Shown: positions 23,589 to 31,817 of the stretch, piece after piece
Numbering within the stretch: the stretch's first letter is position 1
How the letters are laid out: each line of letters opens with the position of its first letter
Assembly: GCF_030412965.1 (NCBI RefSeq)
Contig: NZ_JAUHJQ010000007.1
Span: 1-64,000, forward strand
Direction of reading: 5' to 3'
Source: Nocardioides oceani
GTDB taxonomy: Bacteria; Actinomycetota; Actinomycetes; Propionibacteriales; Nocardioidaceae
Length of the DNA stretch: 64,000 nt
Position numbers and translations under genes: made by a program
The notes under the pieces: model-generated
Databases searched by the model: none
The model's input: only the letters and a program-made list of their open reading frames with translations
Told to the model about the DNA's origin: nothing

Positions 23589-24710
23589 TCAGGCCGCGAG
23601 CCGGCCGGGCACGGGCGCGACGACGGCCGCGTAGTGGTCGACCAGCTCGTCGACCACCCGGGCCCAGCTGCGCCCCGCCACGGCCTGCCGGCCACCGCGC
23701 GCGAGGCGGGCCCGGGTGTCGGGGTCGGCCACCAGCGCGCCAACCGCCCGCCGCAGCGCGCCGGGGTCGGTGACGTCGTAGAGGCTGCCGGTCCGGCCGG
23801 GCGCCACCAGGTCGAGCGGCCCGCCGGCGGCCGGGGCGACCACGGCCACGCCGCTGGCCTGCGCCTCCTGCACGGTCTGGCAGAACGTCTCGGCCTCGCC
23901 GGTGTGCACGAAGACGTCGAGCGAGGCGAAGGCGCGGGCCAGCTCCGGCCCGCGCAGCATGCCGGTGAAGGTCGCGGCCGGCAGGCGCTCGGCCAGCCAG
24001 CCGCGCTCGGGGCCGTCGCCGACCACGACGAGGTGGACGCCGGGGAGGTCGGCGAGCTCGGCCAGGCGGCGCACCCGCTTCTCCTGCGCCAGCCGCCCGA
24101 CGTACCCCACCACGGTCCGGCCGGGCTCCCCGCCGGTCCACGCCGCGCGCAGCGCCTCGTCGCGGTGGCCGGGGTCGAAGAGGTCGAGCGCGACGCCGCG
24201 CCGCCACAGGTGCAGGTCGGGGACGCCGAGCGCGGCGAGCTGGTCCCACGAGGCGGTCGACGGCACCAGCGTGCGGTCCGCGCGCCGGTGCAGGTGGCCC
24301 ACCCACCGGTCGATGAGGTGCTCGGCGCGCACGCCGTACTGCCGGGCGAAGCCGGCGACGTCGGTCTGGAAGACCGCGACCGTCGGCACGCCCAGCCGCC
24401 GCGCCGCCCGCAGGCCCACCGCGCCGAGCGCGATCGGCGAGGCCAGGTGGACGACGTCGGGCCGGAACCGTGCGAGCGCGTGCTGGACCGCCGGGTCGGG
24501 CAGGCCGAGCGGGAAGGAGCGGTAGCCCGGCAGCGCGAGCGAGCGGACCCGCACCACCTCCGCGCCGGAGTACGCCGCCGGGCCGGCGCCCGGCGCGACG
24601 ACGAGCACCTGGTGGCCGGTCGTCGTGAGCCGGTCGACCGCGTGCCGGACCGTGCCGGCCACGCCGTTGACCTGCGGGAGGAAGGACTCGGTCACGATCG
24701 CGACGCGCAT
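23589..24710 (-). CDS. GDP-mannose-dependent alpha-mannosyltransferase (MgtA/PimB-like, GT4)
   Basis: The 373-aa protein begins MRVAIVTESFLPQVNGVAGTV, the N-terminus typical of MgtA-type mannosyltransferases of actinobacteria. It has VVGYVGRLAQEKRV (donor-phosphate region) and GEAETFCQTVQEAQASGVAVVAPAAGGP (EX7E). Members transfer mannose from GDP-mannose to glycolipid acceptors at the cytoplasmic face. It heads a two-gene unit with the next glycosyltransferase. The start at 24710 is chosen because the upstream codons run into the divergent gene. Confidence 0.83.
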   Translation of the reverse strand: MRVAIVTESFLPQVNGVAGTVRHAVDRLTTTGHQVLVVAPGAGPAAYSGAEVVRVRSLALPGYRSFPLGLPDPAVQHALARFRPDVVHLASPIALGAVGLRAARRLGVPTVAVFQTDVAGFARQYGVRAEHLIDRWVGHLHRRADRTLVPSTASWDQLAALGVPDLHLWRRGVALDLFDPGHRDEALRAAWTGGEPGRTVVGYVGRLAQEKRVRRLAELADLPGVHLVVVGDGPERGWLAERLPAATFTGMLRGPELARAFASLDVFVHTGEAETFCQTVQEAQASGVAVVAPAAGGPLDLVAPGRTGSLYDVTDPGALRRAVGALVADPDTRARLARGGRQAVAGRSWARVVDELVDHYAAVVAPVPGRLAA

Positions 24711-24767
24711 GCCTCGACGGTGGTGGCGCCCGGTGAACCCCGCGTGTCCCTGGCGTGAGCGGCTGCT

Positions 24768-24792
24768 GCGTGGCCGGCGAACCGTCGGGTAC
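24768..24792 (+). promoter_or_regulatory. SigB/SigF-type promoter
   Basis: GCGT (24768-24771) and GGGTAC (24787-24792) are 15 bases apart, fitting the loose GNNT-N15-GGGTAC form. The -10 ends 9 bases before the ATG at 24802, exactly as at the DUF5709-type gene (4930). Confidence 0.5.
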
Positions 24793-24801
24793 CGGGCCGC
24801 C

Positions 24802-25011
24802 ATGACCGAGCAGCCCGACCAGTCCCAGAAGCAGACCGGCCACCTCGACGACGCCGCCGAGGAGGCTCAGGAGTCCTCGACCACCGACGGCGCTGCGGCG
24901 GCCGGCGACTACGACCCGGCCCAGGGCTCGCCCGGCGGCGGGCACCCCGTGGGCGAGTCGTTCCCGGAGGAGTCGGCGAAGAGCGGCGAGGAGGGGCACC
25001 CCCGCTCCTGA
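24802..25011 (+). CDS. Small acidic hydrophilic protein (69 aa)
   Basis: The product is rich in Asp, Glu, Gly, Ser and Gln, with no hydrophobic segment, and looks disordered. I recognise no family. Its start region is nearly identical to that of the DUF5709-type gene at 4945 (GTCGGGTACCGGG then ATGA), so both are likely expressed together as leaderless or near-leaderless stress mRNAs. It diverges from the mannosyltransferase operon, whose start lies 91 bases to the left. Confidence 0.65.
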   Translation: MTEQPDQSQKQTGHLDDAAEEAQESSTTDGAAAAGDYDPAQGSPGGGHPVGESFPEESAKSGEEGHPRS

Positions 25012-25291
25012 CCGCTCCATCCGGGTCCGGGCGGCCGTGGCGCACGCCACGCCGACGGCCCGGAATGACCGGCCGCGCCGGCCCGTTGACCACCTCAGCC
25101 GGCCCGGTCCATGCCCCCGGGCTCACCCCTTGCCGCTACGAGCGGCCTCCCGCCGAGAGGCGGCTGTCGGGCCGGCGAGCCACAGCACGCAGCCACCCGT
25201 CGGGTAAGCCCCGGTCCGGGTGGCTGTCGTGTTTCCGGGTACCGAACCGGCTCCCGCCCGCGATCCACCGGGCGTACCCGAGGAGGGCCCC
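25012..25291 (+). promoter_or_regulatory. 280-bp leader/promoter region of the TPP enzyme gene
   Basis: No ORF of note. It holds a small stem GTGGC-GCAC-GCCAC, a longer-range pair AGCCACCC (from about 25191) with GGGTGGCT (about 25218), and CGGGTACCG with GGGTAC at 25237-25242; a GGGT 15 bases upstream (25218-25221) fits the loose GNNT -35. The ATG-proximal AGGAGGG (25281-25287) is the ribosome binding site. Confidence 0.35.
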
Positions 25292-27109
25292 GTGGGGGAG
25301 CAGAGACTGGTCGCGGACCTCGTCGTCGAGCGGTTGCGCGCGTGGGGCGTGGACCGCGTCTTCGGCTACTCCGGCGACGGCATCAACGGGCTCATGGGCG
25401 CGCTGCGCCGGGCCGGCGGCGTACCCGCGTTCGTCCAGGCCCGCCACGAGGAGAACGCCGCGCTCATGGCGGTCGGCCACGCGAAGTACACCGGTGGCGT
25501 CGGTGTCGTCACCAGCACGCAGGGCCCGGGCGCGGTCCACGTCCTCAACGGCCTCTACGACGCCAAGCTGGACCACCAGCCGGTGGTCGCCATCGTCGGC
25601 CAGCAGCAGACGACGGCGCTCGGCTCGGAGTACCAGCAGGAGATCGACCTGACCTCGCTGTTCAAGGACGTCGCCGCGCAGTACGTCGGCACCGTGCTCG
25701 ACCCCGAGCAGGCCGCCATGGTGCTCGACCGCGCGTTCCGGACCGCGCTGGCGACCCGCTCCCCCTGCGTGGTGGTGCTGCCGCACGACGTCCAGGTCGA
25801 GCCGGCCCCCGACGAGCCGTCCCACGAGCACGGCGTCGTGCCGACCGTGCCCCAGTGGCGACCGCCGCGGGTGCTGCCCGCCGACGCCGACCTGGCCGAG
25901 GCCGCGGCCGTCCTCAACGCCGGCCGCCGGGTCGCCCTCCTCGTCGGCCAGGGCGCCCGCGACGCCGGCGACCAGGTGCGGGCGGTCGCCGAGCGGCTCG
26001 GCGCCGGGGTGACCACCAGCCTGCTCGGCAAGCCGTGGTGGGACGAGACGCTGCCGACCAGCTGCGGGGTGATGGGCCACCTCGGCACGACCGCCTCGGC
26101 CTGGCTGATGGACCGGTGCGACACGCTGCTGATGGTCGGCACCAACGACCCGTGGACGGAGTTCTACCCCGCGCCCGGCCAGGCCCGCGGCGTGCAGGTC
26201 GACCTCGACGGGCGCCACGTCGGCAACCGCTACCCGGTGGAGGTCGGCCTCGTCGGCGACGCCGCGGAGACGCTCGAGGCGCTGCTGCCGCTCCTGGACG
26301 AGCGCAGCGACACCTCCTGGCGCGAGGAGGTCGTCGGCCAGGTCGAGCGGTGGCACCGGATCGCCGAGGAGCGAGCCACGGGCGGCACGGGGGAGGCCGA
26401 CCCCCTCAGCCCCGAGCGCGTCGTGCGCGCCCTCACCCCGCGGCTGCCGCACGACGCGCAGGTCAGCGTCGACGTCGGCTCGGTCGTCTACTGGTACGCC
26501 CGGCACCTCACGCTCCCGCCCGGCGTCCCGGCCCACCTCTCCTCGACGCTCGCGTCGATGGGCTCCGGCCTGCCCTACGGCCTGGCCGCGAAGCTGGCGG
26601 CGCCGGACCGGCCGGTCGTCGCCCTCGTCGGCGACGGGGCCATGCAGATGAACGGCCTCGCCGAGCTCGTCACGGTCGCCTCGCGCTGGCGCGACTGGGC
26701 CGACCCGCGCTTCGTCGTGCTGGTGCTCGCCAACGGCGACCTGGCCGAGGTGACCTGGGAGCAGCGGGAGACCGAGGGGGACCCGCGGTACGCGGTCAGC
26801 CAGTCGCTCCCGGACGTCCCCTACTCGGCGTACGCCGAGCTCCTCGGCCTCACCGGCATCCGCGTCGAGCGCCCCGAGGAGGTCGACGACGCGTGGGACC
26901 GCGCGCTCGCCGCCGACCGGCCGGTCGTGCTCGAGGCGGTCGTCGACCCCGACGTGCCCCTGCTTCCTCCGTTCCCGGCCGGCGAGCAGAAGCTCGACAG
27001 CTTCCACCGCGCGCTGGCGCAGGAGGAGGGCGGCGCGCACGCCCGGCGCCTGCTCGACCGGCAGGCGGCGCAGGAGTCGGGTCCGGACGGGACGCGGTCG
27101 GCCCCGTAG
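25292..27109 (+). CDS. Thiamine-pyrophosphate enzyme, pyruvate oxidase/dehydrogenase (PoxB)-like
   Basis: The 605-aa protein has the three-domain layout of the acetolactate synthase/POX family. The N-terminal FGYSGDGINGLMGAL and QARHEENAALMAVG supply the proton-relay Glu (about residue 50). The central FAD/nucleotide domain spans about 190-330. The C-terminal TPP motif is GDGAMQMNGLAELVTVASRW through LANGD (about 446-480). Such enzymes decarboxylate pyruvate and feed electrons to quinone or oxygen. GTG start with AGGAGGG 5 bases upstream. A GGGTAC element in the leader suggests stationary-phase or stress expression, as known for poxB genes; that link is inference. Confidence 0.82.
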   Translation: MGEQRLVADLVVERLRAWGVDRVFGYSGDGINGLMGALRRAGGVPAFVQARHEENAALMAVGHAKYTGGVGVVTSTQGPGAVHVLNGLYDAKLDHQPVVAIVGQQQTTALGSEYQQEIDLTSLFKDVAAQYVGTVLDPEQAAMVLDRAFRTALATRSPCVVVLPHDVQVEPAPDEPSHEHGVVPTVPQWRPPRVLPADADLAEAAAVLNAGRRVALLVGQGARDAGDQVRAVAERLGAGVTTSLLGKPWWDETLPTSCGVMGHLGTTASAWLMDRCDTLLMVGTNDPWTEFYPAPGQARGVQVDLDGRHVGNRYPVEVGLVGDAAETLEALLPLLDERSDTSWREEVVGQVERWHRIAEERATGGTGEADPLSPERVVRALTPRLPHDAQVSVDVGSVVYWYARHLTLPPGVPAHLSSTLASMGSGLPYGLAAKLAAPDRPVVALVGDGAMQMNGLAELVTVASRWRDWADPRFVVLVLANGDLAEVTWEQRETEGDPRYAVSQSLPDVPYSAYAELLGLTGIRVERPEEVDDAWDRALAADRPVVLEAVVDPDVPLLPPFPAGEQKLDSFHRALAQEEGGAHARRLLDRQAAQESGPDGTRSAP

Positions 27110-27182
27110 TGGTCTAGACTGGCGGGCGGCTGAGCAGAGGCCGTGGACGACGCGTCCCCCGCGTCCGCAGACAGGACCTCCG

Positions 27183-27458
27183 ATGACCGCCCTCCGGCCC
27201 GTCTCCTCGCTCGACGTCGCCGTGCTCAGCCCGCACGCCGTGGTCGTCCACGGCGTGGCGGCCGTGCTCGCCTCCTACGACCGTGACGTCGCCGTCCACG
27301 ACCTCGGCACCGGCCGGTCCGGCGTCCGGCCCGCGTGGGCCGACGTCGTCGTGGTCGACTCCGCCCTGCTCGTCTCGGGTGGGCCCTCGGCCCGGGCCTC
27401 CGTCGACGACGGCGGGGCCACCGTGCTGCTCGTGCGGCCGGAGCACGTCGGTCCGTGA
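27183..27458 (+). CDS. Receiver-like N-terminal half of a split LuxR-type regulator
   Basis: The 91-aa product looks like the first two thirds of a response-regulator receiver domain: beta1 LDVAVLSPHAVVVHGVAAVLASY, a possible phospho-acceptor Asp in WADVVVVDSALL (about residue 59), and GGATVLLVRPEHVG. The acidic pair after beta1 is missing. It then stops at TGA 27456-27458, and the next ORF, in the -1 frame, supplies the missing end of the domain plus a LuxR helix-turn-helix. Either a real two-gene split with GTGA coupling, a frameshift mutation, or ribosomal frameshifting. Confidence 0.6.
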   Translation: MTALRPVSSLDVAVLSPHAVVVHGVAAVLASYDRDVAVHDLGTGRSGVRPAWADVVVVDSALLVSGGPSARASVDDGGATVLLVRPEHVGP

Positions 27459-27874
27459 CGGCGGCCATCGGCGACTCCGGGGTCGCCCTGCTGCCGATCA
27501 GCGCCGACGGACCCACGCTGGTCAACGCCGTGCGGCGGGCGGCCCGGGCGCGCGTGGGTGTGCGGGCCGGCGTGGGGGCCGCCCCCCGCGCGAAGGAGCT
27601 GCCGGCCGAGCTGAGCGACCGGGAGGTCGAGGTCCTCCGGGGGATCGCCGCCGGGTGCTCCAACGAGGAGATCGCGGCGGTGCTGTTCGTCAGCATCAAC
27701 ACCGTGAAGACCTACATCCGCACGGCCTACCGCAAGCTGCACGTCGCCCGGAGGGCGGAGGCGGTCGCCTGGGTGATGTCCCACGAACCGCTGCTGCGGG
27801 GCCGGGCGGGCGGCGACCCGTTCCGCTGCCGGGCGCGCACGGCGGCGACCGCTGGTCCGCCCACACGGGCATAA
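27455..27874 (+). CDS. LuxR-type DNA-binding half of a split regulator
   Basis: The 139-aa product starts with GVALLPISADGPTLVNAVRRAARA, which resembles the last beta strand and helix of a receiver domain. It continues with a LuxR/GerE domain LSDREVEVLRGIAAGCSNEEIAAVLFVSINTVKTYIRTAYRKLHVARRAEAV (about residues 53-105). GTG 27455 overlaps the preceding stop as GTGA. A histidine kinase follows 74 bases downstream, so the intact regulator would be its natural partner. Confidence 0.65.
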   Translation: MTAAIGDSGVALLPISADGPTLVNAVRRAARARVGVRAGVGAAPRAKELPAELSDREVEVLRGIAAGCSNEEIAAVLFVSINTVKTYIRTAYRKLHVARRAEAVAWVMSHEPLLRGRAGGDPFRCRARTAATAGPPTRA

Positions 27875-27948
27875 CGTCCGCCGCCGCGCCCCGTTGGTCG
27901 TCCACGGGCCGACGCGGCGAGGCGGGCGGCCGTGGTACAGAGGGACGG

Positions 27949-29523
27949 ATGATGGCCCACCGCGGTGACGCAGCCGAGCCGGGACGCCCGGACGCGGCGG
28001 AGCTGTGGCGCATGACCGTCGAGCACTCACCCGTCGGCATGGCGCTCGTCGACGCCGAGGGCCGCATGGTCACGGTGAACCAGGCCCTCGGCGACATGCT
28101 CGGCTACACCCGCGAGGAGCTGCTCACCGTCCCCTTCGCGAAGGTCACCGCCGACCTCGACCTCGAGTCGAACCTCCGTCTCTTCCAGGAGGCGCTGACC
28201 GGCCAGCGGGACGGCTACCGGGTCACGAAGCGCTACGTGCGCAGCGACGGCGAGCACGTGTGGGGCGACCTGTCGGTCGCGGTGGTCAAGGACGCCGAAG
28301 GACGGCCGGCGTACTTCATGTCCCAGGTCGTCGACGTCACCGAGCGCATGCGCGACCAGGAGCGTCTGCGGGCGGCCGCCCAGCTGCTGGAGAACCAGCG
28401 ACGCTTCGCCGACGCCATCGTGCAGACCGTCGACGTCGGGCTCGTCCTCCTCGACGCCGACGGGCGGTACGCCGCCATGAACCGCCGCCACCGCGACTTC
28501 ATCGCCCTCGCCTTCCCCGACGGCCACCTCGGCACGGCCGGCCAGGAGGGCGCGGTGTTCGGCCTCGACGGGGTGCCGTGGACGCGCGAGCAGATGCCGT
28601 CGTGGCGGGCGGCGCACGGCGAGGAGTTCGACGACGTCCACATGTGGGTCGGCCGCGACCCCCTGCTGCGGCGGGCGCTGTCGGTCTCGGCGCGGTCGGT
28701 GCGCGACCCCGACGGCACCTTCGCCGGCGCCGGCCTCGCCTACACCGACATCACCGACGTGCTGCAGGCGCTGCAGGTCAAGGACGACTTCATCGCCGCC
28801 GTCTCCCACGAGCTGCGGACGCCGTTGGCGGCGGTGCGCGGCCGGACCGAGCTGCTGGCGTCGTACCCGGACCAGCCGCCGGAGGTCCGTGCCGACGTGG
28901 CCGCCCTGCAGCGCAACACCGCGCGCCTGGAGCGCCTCGTCTCGGACCTCATCCAGGCCGGCCAGCTGCAGAGCGGGGCCCTCCACCTGCGCTGCGCGGC
29001 GTACGACGTCGTCGCGGTCGCCGCTGAGGCCGTCGCGGCCGCGGAGCCGGGCGCGGCCGCCGCCGGGGTCGCCCTGTCCGCCGCGCTGGACGACGGCAGC
29101 GGCACGCCCCGGCGGATCCCGGCCTTCGGCGACGCCGGGCGGGTCCGCCAGGTCCTCGACAACCTGTTGTCGAACGCGGTGAAGTACACCGCCGACGGCG
29201 GCTCGGTCACCCTCGAGGTCTACTGGGACGACGAGGTCGACGAGGTCGAGCTGGTCCTCGCCGACACGGGCCTCGGCATCCCGCCCGCTGACCTCGACCG
29301 GGTCTTCGAGCGCTTCTACCGCTGCGCCTCCGCCCGTCAGCGCGGCATCGAGGGCCTCGGCCTCGGGCTCTCCATCACCCGCGCGCTCGTCGAGGCCCAC
29401 GGCGGCCACGTGCTGGTCGAGTCGGAGGTCGGCGTCGGCACCACCTTCACCGTCCGGCTGCCCCGCCTCGCGGCGTCGGGTGGGCACGCCTCGCTCGTCG
29501 GGCGCGCCGGGGCGGTGGGCTGA
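27949..29523 (+). CDS. PAS-PAS sensor histidine kinase
   Basis: The 524-aa soluble kinase has two PAS domains (about residues 18-135 with MVTVNQALGDMLGYTREELL, and 150-275), a HisKA domain with the phospho-acceptor in AAVSHELRTPLAAV (about residue 286) and a HATPase domain with DNLLSNAVKYT, ADTGLGIPPADL and GLGLGLSITRALVEAHGG. No membrane segment, so it senses a cytoplasmic signal, perhaps via a PAS-bound cofactor. The first of two adjacent ATGs is used (AGGGACGG upstream). Likely partner: the split LuxR-type regulator just before it. Confidence 0.88.
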   Translation: MMAHRGDAAEPGRPDAAELWRMTVEHSPVGMALVDAEGRMVTVNQALGDMLGYTREELLTVPFAKVTADLDLESNLRLFQEALTGQRDGYRVTKRYVRSDGEHVWGDLSVAVVKDAEGRPAYFMSQVVDVTERMRDQERLRAAAQLLENQRRFADAIVQTVDVGLVLLDADGRYAAMNRRHRDFIALAFPDGHLGTAGQEGAVFGLDGVPWTREQMPSWRAAHGEEFDDVHMWVGRDPLLRRALSVSARSVRDPDGTFAGAGLAYTDITDVLQALQVKDDFIAAVSHELRTPLAAVRGRTELLASYPDQPPEVRADVAALQRNTARLERLVSDLIQAGQLQSGALHLRCAAYDVVAVAAEAVAAAEPGAAAAGVALSAALDDGSGTPRRIPAFGDAGRVRQVLDNLLSNAVKYTADGGSVTLEVYWDDEVDEVELVLADTGLGIPPADLDRVFERFYRCASARQRGIEGLGLGLSITRALVEAHGGHVLVESEVGVGTTFTVRLPRLAASGGHASLVGRAGAVG

Positions 29524-29527
29524 GCCC

Positions 29528-30055
29528 GTGGCAGCGCGATCGACAGCGCGCTCGGCGGCCGAGCGACCCACCTGGCTCGGCCTGTCCCGCGGGGACGTCG
29601 TCTTCGGACTGGTGCTCGGCCTGCTCATGGTGGCCGCGTTGCTGGTCGCCCTCCCCGACCTGCGCCACCACGCCCTCGGCGGCACGGAGCGGCGCGAGAC
29701 CACCGTCGTCTCGGTCCTGCCCGGCACGCGGTCCGGCAGCAGCGACCGGCCCGTCACGACCTACGAGCTGGCGTGGCGGGACGAGGACGGCGCCGCGCAC
29801 ACCTCGACCTTCAAGCGCAGCGGCACGGCCCGCCGCGCGGCCGGGGAGACCTGGGACCTCTGGGTGAGCCCCGAGCGTCCGTCGGCCACCTACGACGAGG
29901 GGCCGGTCGCCTCGTGGCTGTGGCTCGGTCTCGGGATCCCGCTGGGCAGCCTGCTGATCGGCTGGGCGAACGCCTGGCGGCACCGGGTCACGGTACGGGC
30001 GGCGGAGCGGGGCGCGGCTCGTCGAGCGGCCCGCAGAGCCCGGGCCGAGGGGTGA
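29528..30055 (+). CDS. DUF3592-like two-span membrane protein
   Basis: The 175-aa protein has a membrane span near residues 24-45, an external loop with ETTVVSVLPGTRSGSSDRPVTTYELAWRDEDG and a second span near 128-148. The loop pattern, a small beta domain between two spans, recalls DUF3592 proteins. GTG start 4 bases after the kinase stop, so it is probably translated from the same mRNA; a link to the kinase's signal is possible but unproven. The tail is Arg/Ala-rich. Confidence 0.55.
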   Translation: MAARSTARSAAERPTWLGLSRGDVVFGLVLGLLMVAALLVALPDLRHHALGGTERRETTVVSVLPGTRSGSSDRPVTTYELAWRDEDGAAHTSTFKRSGTARRAAGETWDLWVSPERPSATYDEGPVASWLWLGLGIPLGSLLIGWANAWRHRVTVRAAERGAARRAARRARAEG

Positions 30056-30076
30056 CCCGCCCGGCGGCGTACGAGG

Positions 30077-30149
30077 TGGGCCCCGTGGGACTCGAACCCA
30101 CAACCAAGAGATTAAAAGTCTCCTGCTCTGCCCATTGAGCTAGAGGCCC
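30077..30149 (-). tRNA. tRNA-Lys (anticodon TTT)
   Basis: Minus-strand cloverleaf: acceptor GGGCCTC/GGGGCCC, D-stem GCTC/GAGC, anticodon loop CTTTTAA (anticodon TTT), T-stem GTGGG/CCCAC with TTCGAGT, discriminator A. CCA is not encoded (ACCT). Confidence 0.95.
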
Positions 30150-30477
30150 CGACGGGGCCCATCATGCCGGTCCCCGAGGGCCGCCGCGCGGCCGGGACGG
30201 GGGTCGGCGCGACCGGCCTGTCACCCGTGCGTCGCAGAACCTTCATGCTCCGGTTTCACAGAACATGGTCCGAAAGGTTTGCAAGCGGCCAGGGGTTGGT
30301 ACTGTCGTGCCTGCAACAGGTGCAAGTTCCAGCTGGTCTGACGCCCGCGGAGTTTGTGATCCAACGGCGTTTCTGTTCTGTGGTGCAACCAATCACGGGT
30401 CGGAGCGACGTGTCACCGCATCTGGTGCGGGCCGCCGAGGTGGCGGCTCTCGCCCCGACGAAAGAGGAATGAGCACA
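30150..30477 (+). promoter_or_regulatory. Promoter and long 5' leader of the cold-shock gene
   Basis: This 328-bp gap has no supported ORF and is visibly richer in A and T (about 30240-30380) than its surroundings. TTGCAA (30279-30284) followed by TGGTACT (30297-30303) is a possible promoter. The resulting untranslated leader of ~170 bases fits the long thermosensing leaders of cspA-type genes. The minus-strand tRNA-Lys promoter must also lie in the first part. Confidence 0.4.
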
Positions 30478-30681
30478 ATGGCTCAGGGCACCGTGAAGTG
30501 GTTCAACGCTGAGAAGGGCTTCGGCTTCATCGCGCAGGAGGACGGCGGCGACGACGTCTTCGTGCACTACTCGGCGATCCAGACCCAGGGCTACAAGTCC
30601 CTGGACGAGAACCAGAAGGTCGAGTTCGACGTGACCCAGGGCCCCAAGGGTCCCCAGGCCGAGAACGTCCGCCCCGTCTGA
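30478..30681 (+). CDS. Cold-shock domain protein (CspA family)
   Basis: The 67-aa protein is a single OB-fold cold-shock domain: [18 protein letters not shown] (RNP1 KGFGFI) and [10 protein letters not shown] (RNP2), ending QAENVRPV. It binds single-stranded RNA/DNA as a chaperone in the cytoplasm. The ATG at 30478 is favoured over the in-frame ATG at 30469 because AAAGAGGA lies at the right distance only from 30478. A strong terminator follows. Confidence 0.95.
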   Translation: MAQGTVKWFNAEKGFGFIAQEDGGDDVFVHYSAIQTQGYKSLDENQKVEFDVTQGPKGPQAENVRPV

Positions 30682-30745
30682 TCCTCCGAGCTCCGGCTCG
30701 TAGGACCGCGGAGCGCCGGGCAGCACCTGCCCAGGTCTCTTGACG

Positions 30746-30776
30746 CGAGGCCCCACCCGTCACGGGTGGGGCCTCG
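30746..30776 (+). terminator. Terminator of the cold-shock gene
   Basis: A 13-bp perfect stem (30746-30758 with 30764-30776) and loop GTCAC, 64 bases after the stop codon. Confidence 0.85.
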
Positions 30777-30889
30777 TGTGCGTCCGGGCACCTGCCGGCA
30801 CAGGCCCCGGCCACCCGCGCGAACCACCCGTCCGGGCCACGGCCGGGAACCAGGTTTGACCGTAGAGTGGGCGGGGAAGGTTGGAGCGG

Positions 30890-31099
30890 ATGAACGAGGA
30901 ACGTCAGGCCGCCGACGCGCAGAGGGAGGTCCGGGTGCACGACCAGTTCGACGTGACGCTCGAGGACGCCGACCTGCTCGGCGAGGTCGAGCTCACCACC
31001 AACCTGATCATCGCCGCGAGCGAGTCCGACGAGCACCTCAGCGACGAGGAGATCGACCGCATCCTCGGCGTCGCCCCGCAGCACCGCGCCGAGGACTGA
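30890..31099 (+). CDS. Small acidic protein of unknown function (69 aa)
   Basis: The product is acidic, with a predicted amphipathic C-terminal half (LIIAASESDEHLSDEEIDRILG). Its core VTLEDADLLGEVELTTNLIIAA hints at a short beta-alpha unit. No family recognised. The ATG has GGAAGGTTGGAG upstream; TAGAGT (30863-30868) is a -10 candidate. It is monocistronic between two terminators. Confidence 0.6.
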   Translation: MNEERQAADAQREVRVHDQFDVTLEDADLLGEVELTTNLIIAASESDEHLSDEEIDRILGVAPQHRAED

Positions 31100-31142
31100 C
31101 GCCGCCGCACGACCCCGCGCTCTTCGAGCGCCGCACGCTCCC

Positions 31143-31175
31143 CGAGCCCGCCCGACGAACTGTCGGGCGGGCTCG
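31143..31175 (+). terminator. Terminator of the small acidic protein gene
   Basis: A 14-bp perfect stem (31143-31156 with 31162-31175), loop GAACT, separates this gene from the copper operon. Confidence 0.85.
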
Positions 31176-31220
31176 CTGCACGTCCGGGGTTCGGTCCGTC
31201 CGGGACTGACGTGGTGCCCC

Positions 31221-31239
31221 TACCCCCTAGGGGTATAGT
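31221..31239 (+). promoter_or_regulatory. CsoR operator overlapping the copper-operon promoter
   Basis: TACCCCCTAGGGGTA (31221-31235) is a perfect 6+3+6 palindrome of the known CsoR operator class (G/C-tract dyads with TA edges). It overlaps the -10 box TATAGT (31234-31239). Apo-CsoR bound here would block RNA polymerase; Cu(I) binding would release it. The -10 starts 13 bases before the csoR ATG, so the transcript is leaderless. Confidence 0.85.
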
Positions 31240-31246
31240 CGGCGGC

Positions 31247-31564
31247 ATGGACGACCAGACCGCGGCTCCGGAGCACGAGCACCAGCACGGCTACCTCTCG
31301 CACAAGGACGACTACCTCAAGCGGCTGCGCCGCATCGAGGGTCAGGCGCGCGGCCTCCAGCGGATGGTGGAGGAGGAGCAGTACTGCATCGACATCCTCA
31401 CCCAGGTCGCCGCGATGACGAAGGCCCTCCAGGCCGTCTCGCTCGGCCTGCTCGAGGAGCACATGAACCACTGCGTCGTCGACGCCGCGCGCGCCGGCGA
31501 GGAGCAGGGCAAGGACAAGGTCGACGAGGCCATGGCCGCGATCGCGCGGCTGGTCCGGTCCTAG
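31247..31564 (+). CDS. csoR: Copper-sensing transcriptional repressor CsoR
   Basis: The 105-aa all-helical protein has the CsoR/RcnR pattern YLKRLRRIEGQARGLQRMVEEEQYCIDILTQ and LLEEHMNHCVV. The Cu(I) ligands Cys-His-Cys are present (Cys in EQYCID, His and Cys in HMNHC). The N-terminus carries extra His (HEHQHG), which may modulate metal binding. It represses its own operon via the palindrome 12 bases upstream. It is followed by copZ, a His-rich protein and copA. Confidence 0.93.
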   Translation: MDDQTAAPEHEHQHGYLSHKDDYLKRLRRIEGQARGLQRMVEEEQYCIDILTQVAAMTKALQAVSLGLLEEHMNHCVVDAARAGEEQGKDKVDEAMAAIARLVRS

Positions 31565-31610
31565 GGCCGACCCCGACGACCCACGAACACCCCGAGGAAG
31601 GAACCCCGAG

Positions 31611-31817
31611 ATGAGCACCAGCAGCACCTGGACCGTGACCGGCATGACGTGCGCGCACTGCGAGGCGTCGGTCCGCGAGGAGATCGGCGAGCTGCCGGGC
31701 GTGGAGTCGGTGACCGCCGACCACGCCAGCGGCGCGGTCGTCGTGACCAGCGCCGAGCCGCTCGACCGGTCCGCGGTGGAGGCCGCCGTGGCCGAGGCCG
31801 GCTACGAGCTCGCCTGA
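31611..31817 (+). CDS. copZ: Copper chaperone CopZ (HMA domain)
   Basis: The 68-aa ferredoxin-like heavy-metal-associated domain has the Cu(I) site GMTCAHC (residues 11-17) and a typical LPGVESVTADHASGAVVVTS core. It delivers Cu(I) to the CopA ATPase in the cytoplasm. AGGAAGG precedes the ATG. Its stop overlaps the next start (TGATG). Confidence 0.94.
   Translation: MSTSSTWTVTGMTCAHCEASVREEIGELPGVESVTADHASGAVVVTSAEPLDRSAVEAAVAEAGYELA

Noticed and set aside
25012..25291. TPP riboswitch ahead of the thiamine-pyrophosphate enzyme
   Set aside because: The CTGAGA core and the second conserved arm are not present, and enzymes that use TPP are not usual TPP-riboswitch targets.
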